64,000 nucleotides of DNA, from NCBI GenBank assembly GCA_017163975.1, contig JAFFSR010000245.1, positions 2,743,001-2,807,000 of the forward strand, read 5' to 3'. The translations under genes were made by a program, and so were the position numbers. The stretch is from Anastatus disparis. Its lineage: Eukaryota; Arthropoda; Insecta; Hymenoptera; Eupelmidae. Below are positions 1 to 11,814 of this stretch, in pieces (position 1 is the first letter of the stretch; every line of letters starts with the position of its first letter). A model generated the notes under the pieces. The model ran no database searches. It worked only from the letters and a program-made list of their open reading frames with translations, and was not told the origin of the DNA.

Positions 1-561
1 GCCATTAGCTTCTAACAACTTATATTTGAGAATTTGCTGCCATTAACTTGAAAATTATTTATGCCTTTTTAAAACTTTCAGGGAAGATACCCATTTTAAT
101 TGTAATACTTTTGATAAAATAAAATTATGCATTCTCTATCTCATCACACTATCTTTTTATTTTCAAGGGCTGTAAAATATATTAAATTTTACTAAATATC
201 TACAAAATAACTTGCCAGACCCGTGGTTTAATATTTTGTTGGTGAAATGCTCAATGTATGTGAGTACTGCTTTAAAATTGAATTGTTAGCTAATTCAAGT
301 GTGTTGAATAATAAGTTAAAATATGAATCTATAAACCAATTGTGTACATGTACAATTTTTATCTTTCACAATATATTGTCAATGTAAACGAGTAAAAAAA
401 TTTAGTCTTATAGAATATGCTTTTCCAATTTTCTATGTTCTAACTTTTTTAAATAAAAGAGGATAAATACTAACTTGTATATAGTAAAGCTCAAACGTTA
501 AGAATCAATCCGTATTTATTATTATGTAATGGTTAACATAATCTACTAATTTTTGTATTTT

Positions 562-644
<83 letters not shown>

Positions 645-1203
645 AATGATTATTTACATCCGATGGATAGTAGTTTTCTATATTCAAAGAATATTATTAA
701 GAACATTAACATTCCGCTCAAAATATTGTACAATATATTTTTACATCACGGTGCGTGTGATTTTTTTCTGTATTATATTGATAGAAAATATTTTATTTAT
801 TATTTAACGATAAAGAACAAAGATACATCCTGATACATTGAACAAAATTCTATTTTGACCTCGAAAATTATTTTTTGTAATGCATGCGATGTAATACGAA
901 AAAAAATTCTTAGTTTTCTCTCACTTATATTTACTATATAAACCTTTCAATTTTTAACTATACCATAAAATATTAAACCACAGGCCTGGCAAGTTATTTT
1001 GTAGATATTTAGTAAAATTTAATATATTTTACAGCCCTTGAAAATAAAAAGATAGTGTGATGAGATAGAGAATGCATAATTTTATTTTATCAAAAGTATT
1101 ACAATTAAAATGGGTATCTTCCCTGAAAGTTTTAAAAAGGCATAAATAATTTTCAAGTTAATGGCAGCAAATTCTCAAATATAAGTTGTTAGAAGCTAAT
1201 GGC
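1..1203. mobile_element. Foldback element with 237-bp terminal inverted repeats
   Basis: Bases 1-237 are the near-perfect reverse complement of 967-1203; I aligned them by eye and saw only scattered differences. The ~730-bp centre is AT-rich, holds two (TA)n tracts at about 565-603 and 608-638, and has no protein frame beyond microsatellite artefacts. This is the structure of a foldback or long-TIR non-autonomous DNA transposon. The left arm starts at base 1, so the element may extend past the window and I cannot define a target-site duplication. Confidence 0.8.
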
Positions 1204-1400
1204 TCTTCTGCCAAGTTTTAAGAAATAAAATTGCACAATTTTGGTCTTCAACCGTAGCATATTAAATAGAAAATTATTCCGAAACTTTGAAGTTAATCGT
1301 TTCGGAAATTGTTTATTAAGTAAATCTTTCATCAGGAATAAAATAAAATAGATATCACTGAGATCAAGTATAGTTAAGAAAATATAAATTGAACATTTTA

Positions 1401-1996
1401 TGGATTTTATATTATTAAAAAGTAAGAATTGAATACAGAAGTACTCGACGATTGCTTCATTGATTTTTCAAACTTTTTTTAGCCGAAACTGTAAATATTT
1501 CATGAATTTTATATTATTAAAAAGAATGAATTGAATACAGAAGTACTCGACGATTGCTTGATTGATTTCAAAACTTTCTTAAGCAAAAACTATAGATAAA
1601 TCTAGTAAAAGGTATAAACTTAATAATAATTACTCAACTCATTTAAGTACTCTCAAGAACTGAAATTAAAAAAAATATGATCTATGTAGTAAAAAAAAGG
1701 AATATTTAGAAAAAATGTTCTAAAGAATACTATACTGTTTAATAACTAAACTCGCCTAACATATACTTTTTTAAAAGTAATAATAACATAATAAAATAGT
1801 ATTCATCAGTTTGAATAATGATTTAAAACAAAAAATAACAGACATAATATTCAAAAGCTTTGAAGAAATTTTATTATATTCGAAAATTAAAAAATAGTGC
1901 AATGATATTTTTATGAATTTATTATTATTTTAAAAAGAATGAATTGAATACAGAAGTATTCGACGATTGCTTGATTGATTTCAAAACTTTCTTAAT
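1401..1996 (+). repeat. Three diverged direct copies of an ~85-bp sequence
   Basis: Copies lie at about 1401-1490, 1503-1590 and 1913-1996. Each reads: AT-rich start, then TTGAATACAGAAGTA, then TCGACGATTGCTT, then a pyrimidine-rich end. The first two are close together and the third is displaced by ~320 bp of AT-rich DNA. None encodes a convincing protein. They could be internal repeats of an unrecognised element. Confidence 0.7.
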
Positions 1997-2039
1997 AAAT
2001 ATTAATATACATGGGAAAAATTGTTATAAAACGTCCTAT

Positions 2040-2082
<43 letters not shown>

Positions 2083-2084
2083 CA

Positions 2085-2212
2085 TATATATATACCTGTG
2101 TATGTATAGGGTGTGCGCGCATGTGAATTGACATAAAATATTGCATGTATATGTATATACATATATTCATAAGCCCATGTGTGTGCGTGCACGCGCTATG
2201 ACAGGAACGTTC

Positions 2213-2303
<91 letters not shown>

Positions 2304-3377
2304 TACATAAACTCGAGTACGTGTGTCATGCATGTTAATTGACATGAAACGTCCCGTATATATAAATCTGTGTGTGTGCGCGCACGTGTGATTTAAAATT
2401 AAATATACACATATCCCATGTATATGTGTACACAGATATACACGCATGTATATATATATATTCATAAGCCCATGTGTATGCGTACATGCGAACTGACAAA
2501 ACGGTCCCATATATATAAATACAAATCTCAAGTACATGTTTAGATGTGTTTGCGCGTTCGAGTTGACAAGAAATGTCAAATATATGAAAACCGGTGCGTG
2601 CGTGTTGACATGATACGTCACATATATGTATACCTAAGGGCACTCGGATAGGTGTGTTAGAGTTGTCATGAAATGTCCCATATATATAAACCTGTATGGA
2701 CGTGGGTTATAATTGACGTAAAAAATCCTATGTATATTAACGTGTGCGCATGCATGCGAATCGATATGAAATGCCCCATATTTATAAACCTGTGTCTGTG
2801 CGTGCGTTCGAATTGACATGGAAAATTCCATGTTTATTAACGTGTGTGTGCATGCATGCGAATTGACATGAAATGTCCAATATATATAAACCTGTGTGTT
2901 TGTATGCGTTTGAATTGACATCGAAAATCCCATGTATATTAACGTGTATATAAACCTGTGTGTACGTGCGTGCCCATTGACATGAAATATTCCATATATA
3001 TAAACCTGTATGTGCGTGCGTTCCAATTGACGTGAAAAATTTCATGTTTATTAAAGTCTGTGTGCATGCGTGCAAATTGACATGAAATGTCCCATATATA
3101 TATAAAACTGTGTGTGCGCGTTCGATTTGACGTGAAAAATCGTACGTATATTAAAATGCGTGTGCATGCATGCGAATCGACATGAAATGTCCCACATATA
3201 TAGAAAAGCCTGTGATTATGAGTACGTACGATTTGACATAAAATGTCCCATATATATAAACCTAAGGGTACTCCTATGGGTGTGTGCGTGTTGTCATGAA
3301 ATGTCCCATGTATGTATATACATATATATAAACCAAAAAATATATGGGTCTACGGGTGCAAGTTGACATGAAACGGA

Positions 3378-3414
<37 letters not shown>

Positions 3415-3420
3415 ACATAT
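2085..3420 (+). repeat. Minisatellite of ~50-bp units with a ~100-bp dimeric period
   Basis: About 20 units are marked by the core TTGACATGAAATGTCCCATA followed by a TATATAAACCTGTG-like stretch and a GTG/GCG-rich stretch. From ~2660 to ~3180 two variants alternate strictly: type A (ATGAAATGTCCCATATATA) and type B (GTGAAAAATCCCATGTATAT). A-to-A spacing is about 98-101 bp except for one 116-bp step. A long pure (TA)n tract lies at about 2213-2296 and shorter ones at 2040-2077 and 3380-3409. Open frames here, on both strands, are products of the repeat. Confidence 0.88.
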
Positions 3421-4330
3421 GTATCATCGCGCATATACCATGAACATTAAAATATATTATTAAGCATCTATATTCGTTGATACCACGCATTTCCGGTTGC
3501 GCAGTTTATGCTGGCTGAAAACGATGAAGAAGAAAAAAACCAACGAGAATACGACATTTCGAAATTTTAAACTGCATTTTCTTGTGATTGAGTGAACCGA
3601 TTGTAATCAATTTTTTTTAAATTAAAGATAATGAAAATCTTTAAATATTATTAATTGTATTTATGTGTACATATCGATGTATTTTTATGGGATTCGATTT
3701 TGAAATTTTTGGAACTCTATTTTAAAGTATAAGAGGAGCGCCTCAACGTTTTCGTATTCGTACTTAAACTCGCCGTCGAGGCGCTACCGCGCCTCTTGAT
3801 AGTTACTAATATGCCTATAATCTAAAAAGTATTATGTCAATATTATTTATTCAAAAATAAGAAAATTTAGAAAAACAATGAAAATACTTACATACTGAAA
3901 TTCTTCTTTTTCTTAAAAAAAATATTCACATTTAATTGATGAAAGGAATAAAAAAATCTTCAGCTACGTAAAGACTCGAACAATTAAACCAATTTCTTTC
4001 AAAATGTATTTAGCTAAGCATCTCATAAAAACTTTAGGAACTATTTCAAAAGTATTGTTATAATTACTTATAATTATAAAACTAATTACAATTAATAATA
4101 TGCAATTATAAGTAATTTACTGAATGTTAAGCTAGAATCTATGTGATTACGGTGGCCATGTATAAACTGCGATTATAAACAAAGAAGATATACACTTATA
4201 GAAGGATTCTTCTGGGTTAAATTTTTCGTCCAAAAACCTGTGTAACACTTTGACATTGTTTGTATATCTATACATATGAAAAATTTTATATGTGCCCTCA
4301 GTAGCAAGGTAACTCATTTTTGGCAGAAAT
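3421..4330. other. AT-rich stretch without a recognisable gene
   Basis: I see no coding frame with family resemblance. The one structured spot is an imperfect GC-rich inverted repeat at about 3731-3800, whose arms contain GAGGAGCGCCTC and GAGGCGCTACCGCGCCTC. It stands out from the AT-rich surroundings. Confidence 0.5.
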
Positions 4331-6266
4331 TCCCATTGGAGTACGCTTCTATAAGAGTCTATATTCATTAATATTTAGTAAATACGTCACGGCACGCGCA
4401 AGTATAATAAATGCTTGGTATTCAATTAAAAAATCAAATACTTCAAAAAAGTGGAGCATTACTTATAATTTATTTGACACATTCATTGCAAATGAATGTA
4501 TTTCTGTTTCTGACTTCTTATCCACTTTGCCTCCTGATGTAGCAGATGTCTTTCCTTCTTGCCTGTCACTCTTGAGGAGGTACAAGGTGTGATTTGTAAC
4601 AGCTCATCCCAGTCGAGGGGTGTTGACGACATTCCTCAGTCCATTATCAGGGATGCATTTCCTGTTATTGGACCTTATATCCTACATATTTTCAATCTCT
4701 CGCTTGATGGTTCCGTCTTTCCGGCTGTGTAGAAAAGATTTGGTATCAAGGTACTCAATAAGGTTAACTCTCCTAAGACTTTGAGCGACCATCGCCCCAT
4801 TGCATTGCTTCGTTTTCTTTCCAAATCATTAGAGAGATTGGTTCATAAACAGCTTCTTGACTTTATTGAGTCGCATGGTCTTGCGGATCCTTATCAAACT
4901 GGTTTTCGTACAGGGCACAGCACCCAGACCGTGACTTTAAGGATCACTGACGATATTAGTGCTGGTATTGATAGGAAGAAACTCACAGTGCTTCTCCTTT
5001 TTGACTTTAGTAAAGCCTTTGATAAGGTTAATCATGTGCTTCTTCTTAAGAAGCTTTTGCGCATTGGATGCTCTAGTTCCATTATTAGGTGGATGGCTTC
5101 TTATCTGTCTGGCCGATCTCATGCAGTGATCGCTCGAGGAAGCTATATGTCTTCCTACTGCTCTATCAACCTGGGAGTTCCTCAGGGTTCAGTCCTCGGT
5201 CCCCTCCTCTTTGCTGTTTATGTCAGTGATATTTCTCATGGTCTTGACGACCTGATCTTTTATGTGCTCAATGCTGATGATCTCCAGATGTATCTCCAGT
5301 GCCGCCCTGATGAACTTTGGTGAGTTGGGCATCTGAGAATCGCCTTTCTCTTAATACCTCTAAAACCAAAGCTATCATATTTTGATCACCGGTTTATATC
5401 AACCGTATTTACTCCGAGATAAGCTATATCATTATTGGTGACTCCATGGCGCCTTTTAAGTCATCGGTAAAGAGTTCAGGGGTCTTCCTGGACTCTAAAC
5501 TATCTTGAAAGAAGCAGGTTACTTCAATCTGTAGTCAGGCAAATTCCCTAATGTACCGTCTCAAGTTTTTTAGGAGCAGTACTAACCTTCCTCTGCGCAA
5601 GCATTTAATCTTGTCTCTTTTGTCTCCTCTTATTGACTATTGCTCAATTGCTCTATTAAATATTTCAGAGGAGCAAACTCTGGTATTCGTTACATATTCG
5701 GGGTGAGAAAGATTGAACACATCTTACCATATAGGCGTTCCCTTGGATGGCTTTTCACTGAGGGTCGTCTTTACCTTGGTTCTTGTCTTCAGTATCGAGT
5801 ACTGAGAACGCAAGTTCCATCCTATATCTATAAAGATTTTAATATAAATATTGCCATTAGACCGGTCAGAGGTGAAATACCACCTTTATCAGTGCCTCGA
5901 TTCTCTACCGAAACGCTACGCAAATCCTTTCATGTCACCTTAACTTACTGGAACTCTCAGCCAAATCTCATACGTACCTCTACATCCATCTTGTCCTTTA
6001 AGAACAAAATTCACTCTCATATTTTTAACATTGAGGGAGGGTGTCACGGTGCTATAAATCATTTTTGATTCATTGTTTTTATTCCTTGTATTGATTTTAT
6101 TTTGTTTAATTTAATTTTTTTTATTTTTTATTTTGTTTACCTTTATACTATGTTTTTATTCTTATTTTTCTTTTTATTGTTTATTTTTTTAACTTGATGT
6201 ATCTAATTTTGTATTGTACAACAAATTGTACAGAAATAAATTAATCTAGTCTAATCTAATCTAATT
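4331..6266 (+). mobile_element. 5'-truncated CR1-type LINE, copy 1
   Basis: The segment holds the end of the ORF2 linker, the reverse transcriptase, the C-terminal region, a 3' UTR and a tail of tandem TCTAA units at about 6241-6266. Short tandem-repeat tails instead of poly(A) are typical of CR1/L2-group LINEs. The 5' end is lost near 4330 and no endonuclease remains. There are stops and frame changes at about 4590, 4730, 5321, 5384 and 5505, so the copy is inactive. It is related to, but distinct from, the LINEs at 24.5-29 kb and 47-53 kb. Confidence 0.85.
4781..6068 (+). pseudogene. LINE reverse transcriptase and C-terminal region, broken
   Basis: From 4781 the frame reads the LINE RT core: SDHRPIALL, the QTGFR..HSTQT block, the catalytic block LLFDFSKAFD near 4998-5027, and PQGSVLGPLLF near 5179-5210. 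The box around the second catalytic pair reads LNADDLQMYL near 5269-5290; family members carry YADD or FADD, so both aspartates remain but the aromatic residue is changed. Frame 5640-6068 continues the C-terminal part (FGVRKIEH...YRRSLGWL, then VPSYIY and YWNSQPNLIRT). In a live element this protein copies its own RNA at a nicked chromosomal target; here it is split by stops and shifts. Confidence 0.85.
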
Positions 6267-7471
6267 TTGTATATCTAATTTCTTTCGCGTTTTCTCGACG
6301 ATCTGGTGCTCGATGTTCTCGTTGTGAGAGCGTGAACAGGCTGGATCGGCGCAAATAATACAAAAAGAAAATAGGCGCCACTAAAATGTAATTGGTGGCG
6401 TAACCACACTCTTTTGTATCACGGAAATGTGCTCAAAATTTTGAAACGATTCACGGCTTTCAAAGCTAATGGAAATTTTTAATTTCGAGCTTTTGTTATC
6501 ACAAAAGAAAAACTAGATTTTCACGTGAATCAATCGGCACAAAATAAAAAAAACCAATGACGAATTAATATATTCTGTTTTACCCGCTCAAAACTTTGAT
6601 AATGACACTATGATTAATATTTAAAAAAAATGAATTTACTCTAATATGAACACGCTAAAAGAAACTCGAAATAAAGAAATTTTCTAAAATGACGCCACTC
6701 TTTCTCTTATACAAAGACTCTTTTGTTTAACGTTACTTGTACGACACACGTCCTCTCTCGATCACGTCTCTATCTGCACTGTGGAAATTCGGCGGACCAA
6801 TCACGACACTCGTTATATTTACACATTAACATTTCTGGGCGCGAATTATTATTCATTTATTAAATAATAAATAAATTATCACCAAAAATAATGAAAGAAA
6901 TTAACGAACTATTCTTTGTAAAGTTGTGGCTCAAGTAAAGTTGAAAACCTCTGTTTCCAAATAATTCACGCGCGTGCTGAGCCATTGCGGATTCACTATA
7001 TATCGTCTCTCTCATTCTCTATCTCTTTCTACTACGTTAACAATTTCTTTACTTTTCCAGCGCTCACAACTCACAATATACTCGCTCACACTGAATAAAA
7101 ATCACCCACAATTTTACAATTAATTTACAATTTTTGCACGCATAATTATCATCTTAAAATAATTAGAATGTTCAATAATCATCTTCAATAATTTTCTTTA
7201 TCTCTTCCGTATGACGTCACTGGAGTTTTTCATGTCTAATTCTTTCTGTCTTTTCGAGTGGGAGGAATAAACTATTCGAAATTCTCTCTAATTCAAATTT
7301 ACATGAAAAAAAATAAAATGAATATTTTCACATTAAAAAAACTCTTAAAAATTATAATTAATTCTCTTTTGTAGCGCCATCAGATCTTTTAATTTAAAAA
7401 AACTAATAATATAATAAAATAAATTAATTTATAAAAAAAAATTTTTATTGGGACGCGAAAATCACGTCACA
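6263..7471 (-). mobile_element. LTR and leader of an LTR retrotransposon
   Basis: Read on the minus strand, an LTR-like block starts TGTGACGTGATTTTCG at 7471 and ends ...CCACCAATTACA at 6387 (about 1085 bp, TGT...ACA ends). After a 6-nt gap (6381-6386) comes TGGCGCC at 6374-6380, a typical primer-binding-site start, and leader-like sequence to 6263. The gap length equals that of the LTR element at 54.5 kb. The body of the element is missing: the leader ends at the LINE tail. The second LTR was not found. Confidence 0.55.
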
Positions 7472-7759
7472 ATTTTTGATAAATATATTTCGATTGTAAT
7501 AAATGAATTTTTTAAATTATCTAAAATGTGTAAATTTCTATAATACTTAACACTAAAAACAATAATATTTATATTCTTATTCAATAAAATAAATTATACT
7601 TGAATTATTAAAATTTTTATTTTAAAATTTAGGCAAAAATTATTTATAAATTTTAACATAAAATGTATATTGCGTAAAACGCTTGTGTTAAAATTAAAAA
7701 ATTTTATTTTTCATCTATAATAAAATAATTACATTATCGCACTTTATGGATAAAATATA
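7472..7759. other. AT-rich, no feature
   Basis: This is low-complexity A/T sequence between the minus-strand LTR and the first readable transposase codons. I looked here for a CACTA-type terminus for the following transposase and found none. Confidence 0.5.
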
Positions 7760-9460
7760 TTTTTATATGATGATGAAGATGAATTTCTTGACGCATCCGA
7801 TAAAGAAAATTATTTATCAAGTAATTCGCGATCATCGTCAGTAGAATCAATTTTAAATGATTACGATAACGATTTTGAAGGAAATCAAGATCTTTTGATG
7901 AAGAATTTACATGGAATACTGAGAACTCTTTTGATTGGTTAAATAAGAATTTATATGTTACTGGAGAAATAACGTTAGAAGAAGTTTTTCATTAAATAAT
8001 GCTTTTATTGTTACAAAATTCAATGACGAAAAAATATTTGGATGATGTATTACATTAATTACTTTTTATTCTCCCTAAATCAAATAATTTTCCAAGATCT
8101 AAGTATTTGTTTTTTGAATTATTGTTTTCACTTTTATCTGCTTATAATGATTTAATATTTAAACATCAAATCTGTGAAGAATGCTGCCACTATTTAGGGA
8201 TATATCAGAAACAAAATTCTAAAAAAATATGTGAACAATGTAATAGTAAAAATGTTAACGGCGTATTTTTACAATACAATCTGAAACAAATTTTTATGCT
8301 GCTTTTGAAAATAGAAATTCAGTAAATTTGATGGATAAACACAAAGAGCGTGTAGAAGAAAATTTCATGTGTGATACTACTTCTAGCATTCAACACTAAA
8401 AATTAAAACAAGAAATATTGACCGGAAGATATGATTTATGTTTATTGTGGAACGCAGATGGAGTTTTTGTATCAAAAAGCTCAAAGGGAGAAATTTGGCC
8501 AATCCAAATACAAATCTTAAACATACCTGTGCAAAATCGAAGAAATTTTCAGTTCTTAGCAGGATTATATTATGGTAATGTTAAAAAACCAAACATGAAT
8601 ACATTTTTAGAGCTTTTTACTAATGCTTTGAAGGATCTTTGTAGTAATGGCTTCGATTGGTATTGTAATGTTTGGCCTTTTTGCCTCGGTTAGACCTTGA
8701 TGTCGGTAGCGTTACTCTTAGATGGCGCTGGAGATCGTTGGTTTTCGGAAGCCAAAGTTCAGATTGACTTACATACTAAGCTAAAACTAACCTTTTTCGA
8801 AATTAAGAGATTATTAAAATAAAGATAATAGTAATAAAAATTATAATAAAGAAATCAATTAAAAGAAATTAATCATAATTTAATATTTACTAAAAAAAAG
8901 AATTAAATATAAATAATGAAAGCTGTACAAAGCTAACCTAACCTTACATGCTTAATGAAAATGTCAAAGGATGGAAGCAGAATGGATACTGCGGACTGGT
9001 GATTAAGTTTAAATACTACAATTTTGTTTCAACTTAAATTATTTTTTTTTTTTGCATTTATTAAAAAAAATAATAATAACAGTAAAATTAAATAATATTT
9101 ATTTTGTATTGAGTGATGTTCCGTGCGTCAGAAAATAAAAGAAAAATTTTTAGTTGCCTTCTTGGTCGCTAGGTGGCGTGACCTCGTATTTGTCGGCTGT
9201 AACAAAATAAAATAAAGAAAGATACAACGGTTAATAATTACGCAACAATATGACTTGGCGGGTAAGTTCGCGAGTTACTTTACCGACGATAGTTAACACG
9301 GAGTTAGAGCGCGGTCGGTATTGGAGCCAGGTAAGGTGATGCGGGAGAAATTAGGAAGGTAACCCTCCAAGCCATGAGTGCAGAAGAGGGGGAGATTTTG
9401 GTCAGAGACCAATGGAGGAGTCTACCCCGACCAGAGATGGTGGAGATAGAAAATAGGGAG

Positions 9461-9963
9461 TTAGTGTCGGGCTACTTCTACCCTTACACTAATGGAAAGA
9501 TCAGAGGCTACGTCGGGCAATCTCACCCTTACGTAGGAGCGCGGTGGCGTAACGGATAGAGCTCTTGCCTTCAACGCGGAGGGCACGGGTTCGAATCCTG
9601 GCCAGGCACTTCTGACTTTTTTTCGAAAGAAAATTAGTGTATGTGCTACCTATATCGCGACTCTTAAAAAATCCGACGGCATTGAGTATCGGTTGATTGT
9701 TGGTCACAAAAGTGGCTGACCATCCATCGGTAGTCAAAGTTTTCGGTATGGTGGGTCTGACAGTCTAGCCTGATGTAATGTGTTAAACGGGTACCGGGCT
9801 GGACTCCCTCGACTTCACCATATAAAAAGGTTAATCATATAGAGGACAAAATCCTTTATATATTAATCTTTTTAAAAAAAAAAATCTCACCCTTACGTAG
9901 CTTAAGACGGGAGTATAGGTAAGGATCTCTCCCACTGTGTCGAGCAATCCCACTCTTACACAG
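9461..9963. promoter_or_regulatory. Three stem-loops in LTR A upstream of the TATA-like box
   Basis: Stem-loop 1: TTAGTGT (9461-9467) pairs with ACACTAA (9486-9492). Stem-loop 2: GCTACGT (9507-9513) pairs with ACGTAG (9531-9536) plus the C at 9901 beyond the SINE. Stem-loop 3: CTGTGT (9935-9940) pairs with ACACAG (9958-9963). The loops are alike: CGGGCTACTTCTACCCTT, CGGGCAATCTCACCCTT and CGAGCAATCCCACTCTT. Stem sequences differ while pairing is kept. The SINE sits on the 3' arm of stem-loop 2. Role unknown. Confidence 0.7.
9537..9882 (+). mobile_element. tRNA-derived SINE, family 2, full copy
   Basis: The head is tRNA-like, with an A-box region (GTGGCGTAACGGATAGAG) and a B box (GGTTCGAATCC), followed by a ~250-bp body and an A-rich end. 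An 18-bp duplication, AATCTCACCCTTACGTAG, lies at 9519-9536 and 9883-9900. A second copy sharing the body is at 20696-20955. The tRNA-like head without a CCA-ready fold in isolation and the flanking duplications argue for a SINE and not a tRNA gene. Confidence 0.88.
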
Positions 9964-10002
9964 AGAAAGGGGAGAAGAGTTGATTCTGGCTCGGCGGCTC
10001 GC

Positions 10003-10010
10003 TTTATATA
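10003..10010 (+). promoter_or_regulatory. TATA-like box of LTR A
   Basis: TTTATATA lies ~90 nt before the LTR end. The equivalent motifs are at about 14531 in LTR B and 30675 in LTR C. Position fits a U3/R boundary. Confidence 0.5.
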
Positions 10011-11613
10011 TGCTACGGAGCTCGCTATTCCCGTTGCGGGAGTAGCGCCTCGTAGCGGCTGAGCGCAGGTACTATGTCTAGCGCGATTTTTGAATCGTCG
10101 CAGTATAATAAATTAACTGATACGACAGAACACAGTTTTGCTGTTGCACCTGTTGCCACGTTAGACTGCCCTGCAACAGCGGCTGTGCAGAGTATTATTC
10201 AATATAATGGCGCGTATGGGTGTTCTTTTTGCGAACATCCAGGTACCACATGTGTGATAGGACAAGGTCACACTCGAATTTATCCGATATTAAACATCGA
10301 ACCTTCTGTACACACTGAAGAAAATATGATTATGCAAGGACGTATAGCAATGAAAAACAATCTGGAACATTTTATGGGTGTTAAAGCCATATCAATAACT
10401 GCAACGATTTCATTTTTTAACATAGCTACGTCATTCGTACCTGACTACATGCATGCTGTTTTGGCTGGAGTCGTAACCATGCTGATGAATTTATGGTTTG
10501 ACTCTAAAAATAAAAATGAATCATTTCACATAAAAAAGGTACACGGAAAATACTTGATAAAATTATGAAAATTACTTCTCCAAATTTTATAGCAAGAACA
10601 CCAAGACCGTTAAAATATAGACAATTTTATAAGGCGTTAGAAATTAGAGATTTGCTACTTGTGTATTTTCCAATATTACTGAAGGATGTCCTACCAGGAA
10701 TTTCTTACAAGCACTTTTTACTTTTATTTTATAGTATCAGAATATTATTACAAGCAAGAATAAATTTTAATGAAACTGATTTTGCAGAAAACCTTGTTAA
10801 ATCCTTTTGTCAAAAGATTGAAAGTCTGTATGGCCGAGAAAAATATTCTTTTAATTTACATCAACTGATTCATATGTCAGAATCTGTAAGACAATGGGGG
10901 CCATTATGCTGTTCGTCTACATTTACATTCGAAGACGTCGATGTTTATTTTGCAAAGATTAACCATGGACCGAATAAAATTGATACAGAAATCAGGAATA
11001 TTATTAAAATATTTAACACATTTTACATTTTAAGGAAAAAAATAACAATTATTCATGATGAACTAGTTTTTCAAGAAAAAGTATTAGGAACATCTAAAAA
11101 TATCACTATTAATACTGACGAACGAGATGCACTTGTAGAATTAATAAATTTGAATCAACTTTTTGTTCAAGATAATACCATACCTATTCATTCTAGAGCA
11201 GAAATTAATAAAGAAATATTTACGTCAGAATTGTATACAAGAAAAAAGAAAAGATATAATTTTATAGTTTCCTGGAATAATTATAAAAGTTTTGGTTCAG
11301 TAAGATTTTTTATTGTTAGTAAAAATGATACTATTTACGCATTTATCCGTGAATATGCAAAAAATTTAAGTGATCCAATATTTATGAATCCTGAAATAAG
11401 AATAGATATACAAGATGTTCTAATTCCAGTTCGTTTGACATATTGTTTTGCATGCATACCGTTAAGTAAACTAAATGGAAAAATATTGTTTTTTGAAAAT
11501 CATATTTGTTTGTTATCAAATGATTATGAAAAAAAATTGTAAATAATAAAATTAGTTTAAATTGAAGAATTTCTTGCATTATCATTGTAATAATTATAAT
11601 AAGACATTACATT

Positions 11614-11802
11614 TGAGCCGGTCTATGGCTCAGTCAGTAGAGCGTTGGATTCACAATCTCAAGGTTCTGAGTTCGAATTCCGCTCTCGGCTGAATCATAC
11701 AAGCACTACTGTACTTTACATGTGCTTTGTTCGCACACTTACGAGCTCCCTTGCTGACTAGCCTCACAAAAATAGCATAGCATAAATATAGCAACGAAAA
11801 AC
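11614..11802 (+). mobile_element. tRNA-derived SINE, family 1, plus-strand copy
   Basis: A tRNA-like head (GGCTCAGTCAGTAGAGC and GAGTTCGAATTCC) is followed by a short body (ATGTGCTTTGTTCGCACA...ACGAGCTCC) and the end AGCATAGCATAAATATAGC. The 12-bp duplication AGACATTACATT lies at 11602-11613 and 11803-11814. The same family is at 48493-48711 on the other strand. It landed just beyond the transposase remnant. Confidence 0.87.
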
Positions 11803-11814
11803 AGACATTACATT

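Larger units (their letters stand above)
8664..10102 (+). mobile_element. Solo LTR A with a nested SINE
   Basis: The block begins TGTAATGTTTGG and ends CGTCGCA, with GTAT on both sides. Removing the SINE and its duplicated target leaves ~1.07 kb. Near the 3' end it has a TATA-like box (10003-10010) followed by ~90 nt that match solo LTR B (GCGGGAGTA.CGCCTCGTAGCGG). A cluster of stem-loops precedes the TATA-like box. Open frames inside (for example 9374-9559) have no family resemblance. The orientation is from the TATA-like box and the shared 3' end. Confidence 0.78.
8660..10106. repeat. Target-site duplication GTAT around solo LTR A
   Basis: GTAT at 8660-8663 and GTAT at 10103-10106 flank the LTR exactly. 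A 4-bp duplication is usual for Ty3/Gypsy-type integrases. It falls inside a transposase codon run, so the LTR element came after the transposase. Confidence 0.8.
7760..11542 (+). pseudogene. tnp2-type (EnSpm/CACTA-like, DUF4218) transposase, decayed and interrupted
   Basis: Readable parts: an acidic N-terminus near 7768-7900; a zinc-ribbon-like segment CEECCHYLG...CEQC in 8107-8325; LWNADGVFVSKSSKGEIWPI and LAGLYYGN in 8418-8663; then, after an LTR insertion, a CSFCEHPG knuckle and FVPDYMHAVLAGV in 10107-10568; and the C-terminal frame 10565-11542 with PRPLKYRQFYKALEIRD, FNLHQLIHM and VRQWGPLCC. This order matches the tnp2/DUF4218 transposases of EnSpm/CACTA-like DNA transposons. The codons on the two sides of the LTR are in phase once LTR and duplicated target are set aside. 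There are further stops and frameshifts before 8418 and a stop at 10566. Terminal repeats were not identified. Confidence 0.8.

Noticed and set aside
553..807. Frames rich in Tyr-Ile (also 1944-2338, 29507-29749)
   Set aside because: They translate (TA)n microsatellites and show no protein character.
2196..3075. Long overlapping minus-strand frames with repeated motifs
   Set aside because: They read the minisatellite; the repetition and open state follow from the repeat unit, and there is no start, promoter or family match.
9374..9559. Small protein gene inside LTR A
   Set aside because: No family resemblance; it lies within U3 and runs into the SINE.
9537..9610. tRNA gene
   Set aside because: The tRNA-like head is followed by a SINE body, an A-rich end and an 18-bp target duplication, and a second copy exists.
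7472..11613. CACTA terminal inverted repeats for the transposase
   Set aside because: I searched both flanks for CACTA-type ends and found none; the superfamily call rests on protein motifs only.
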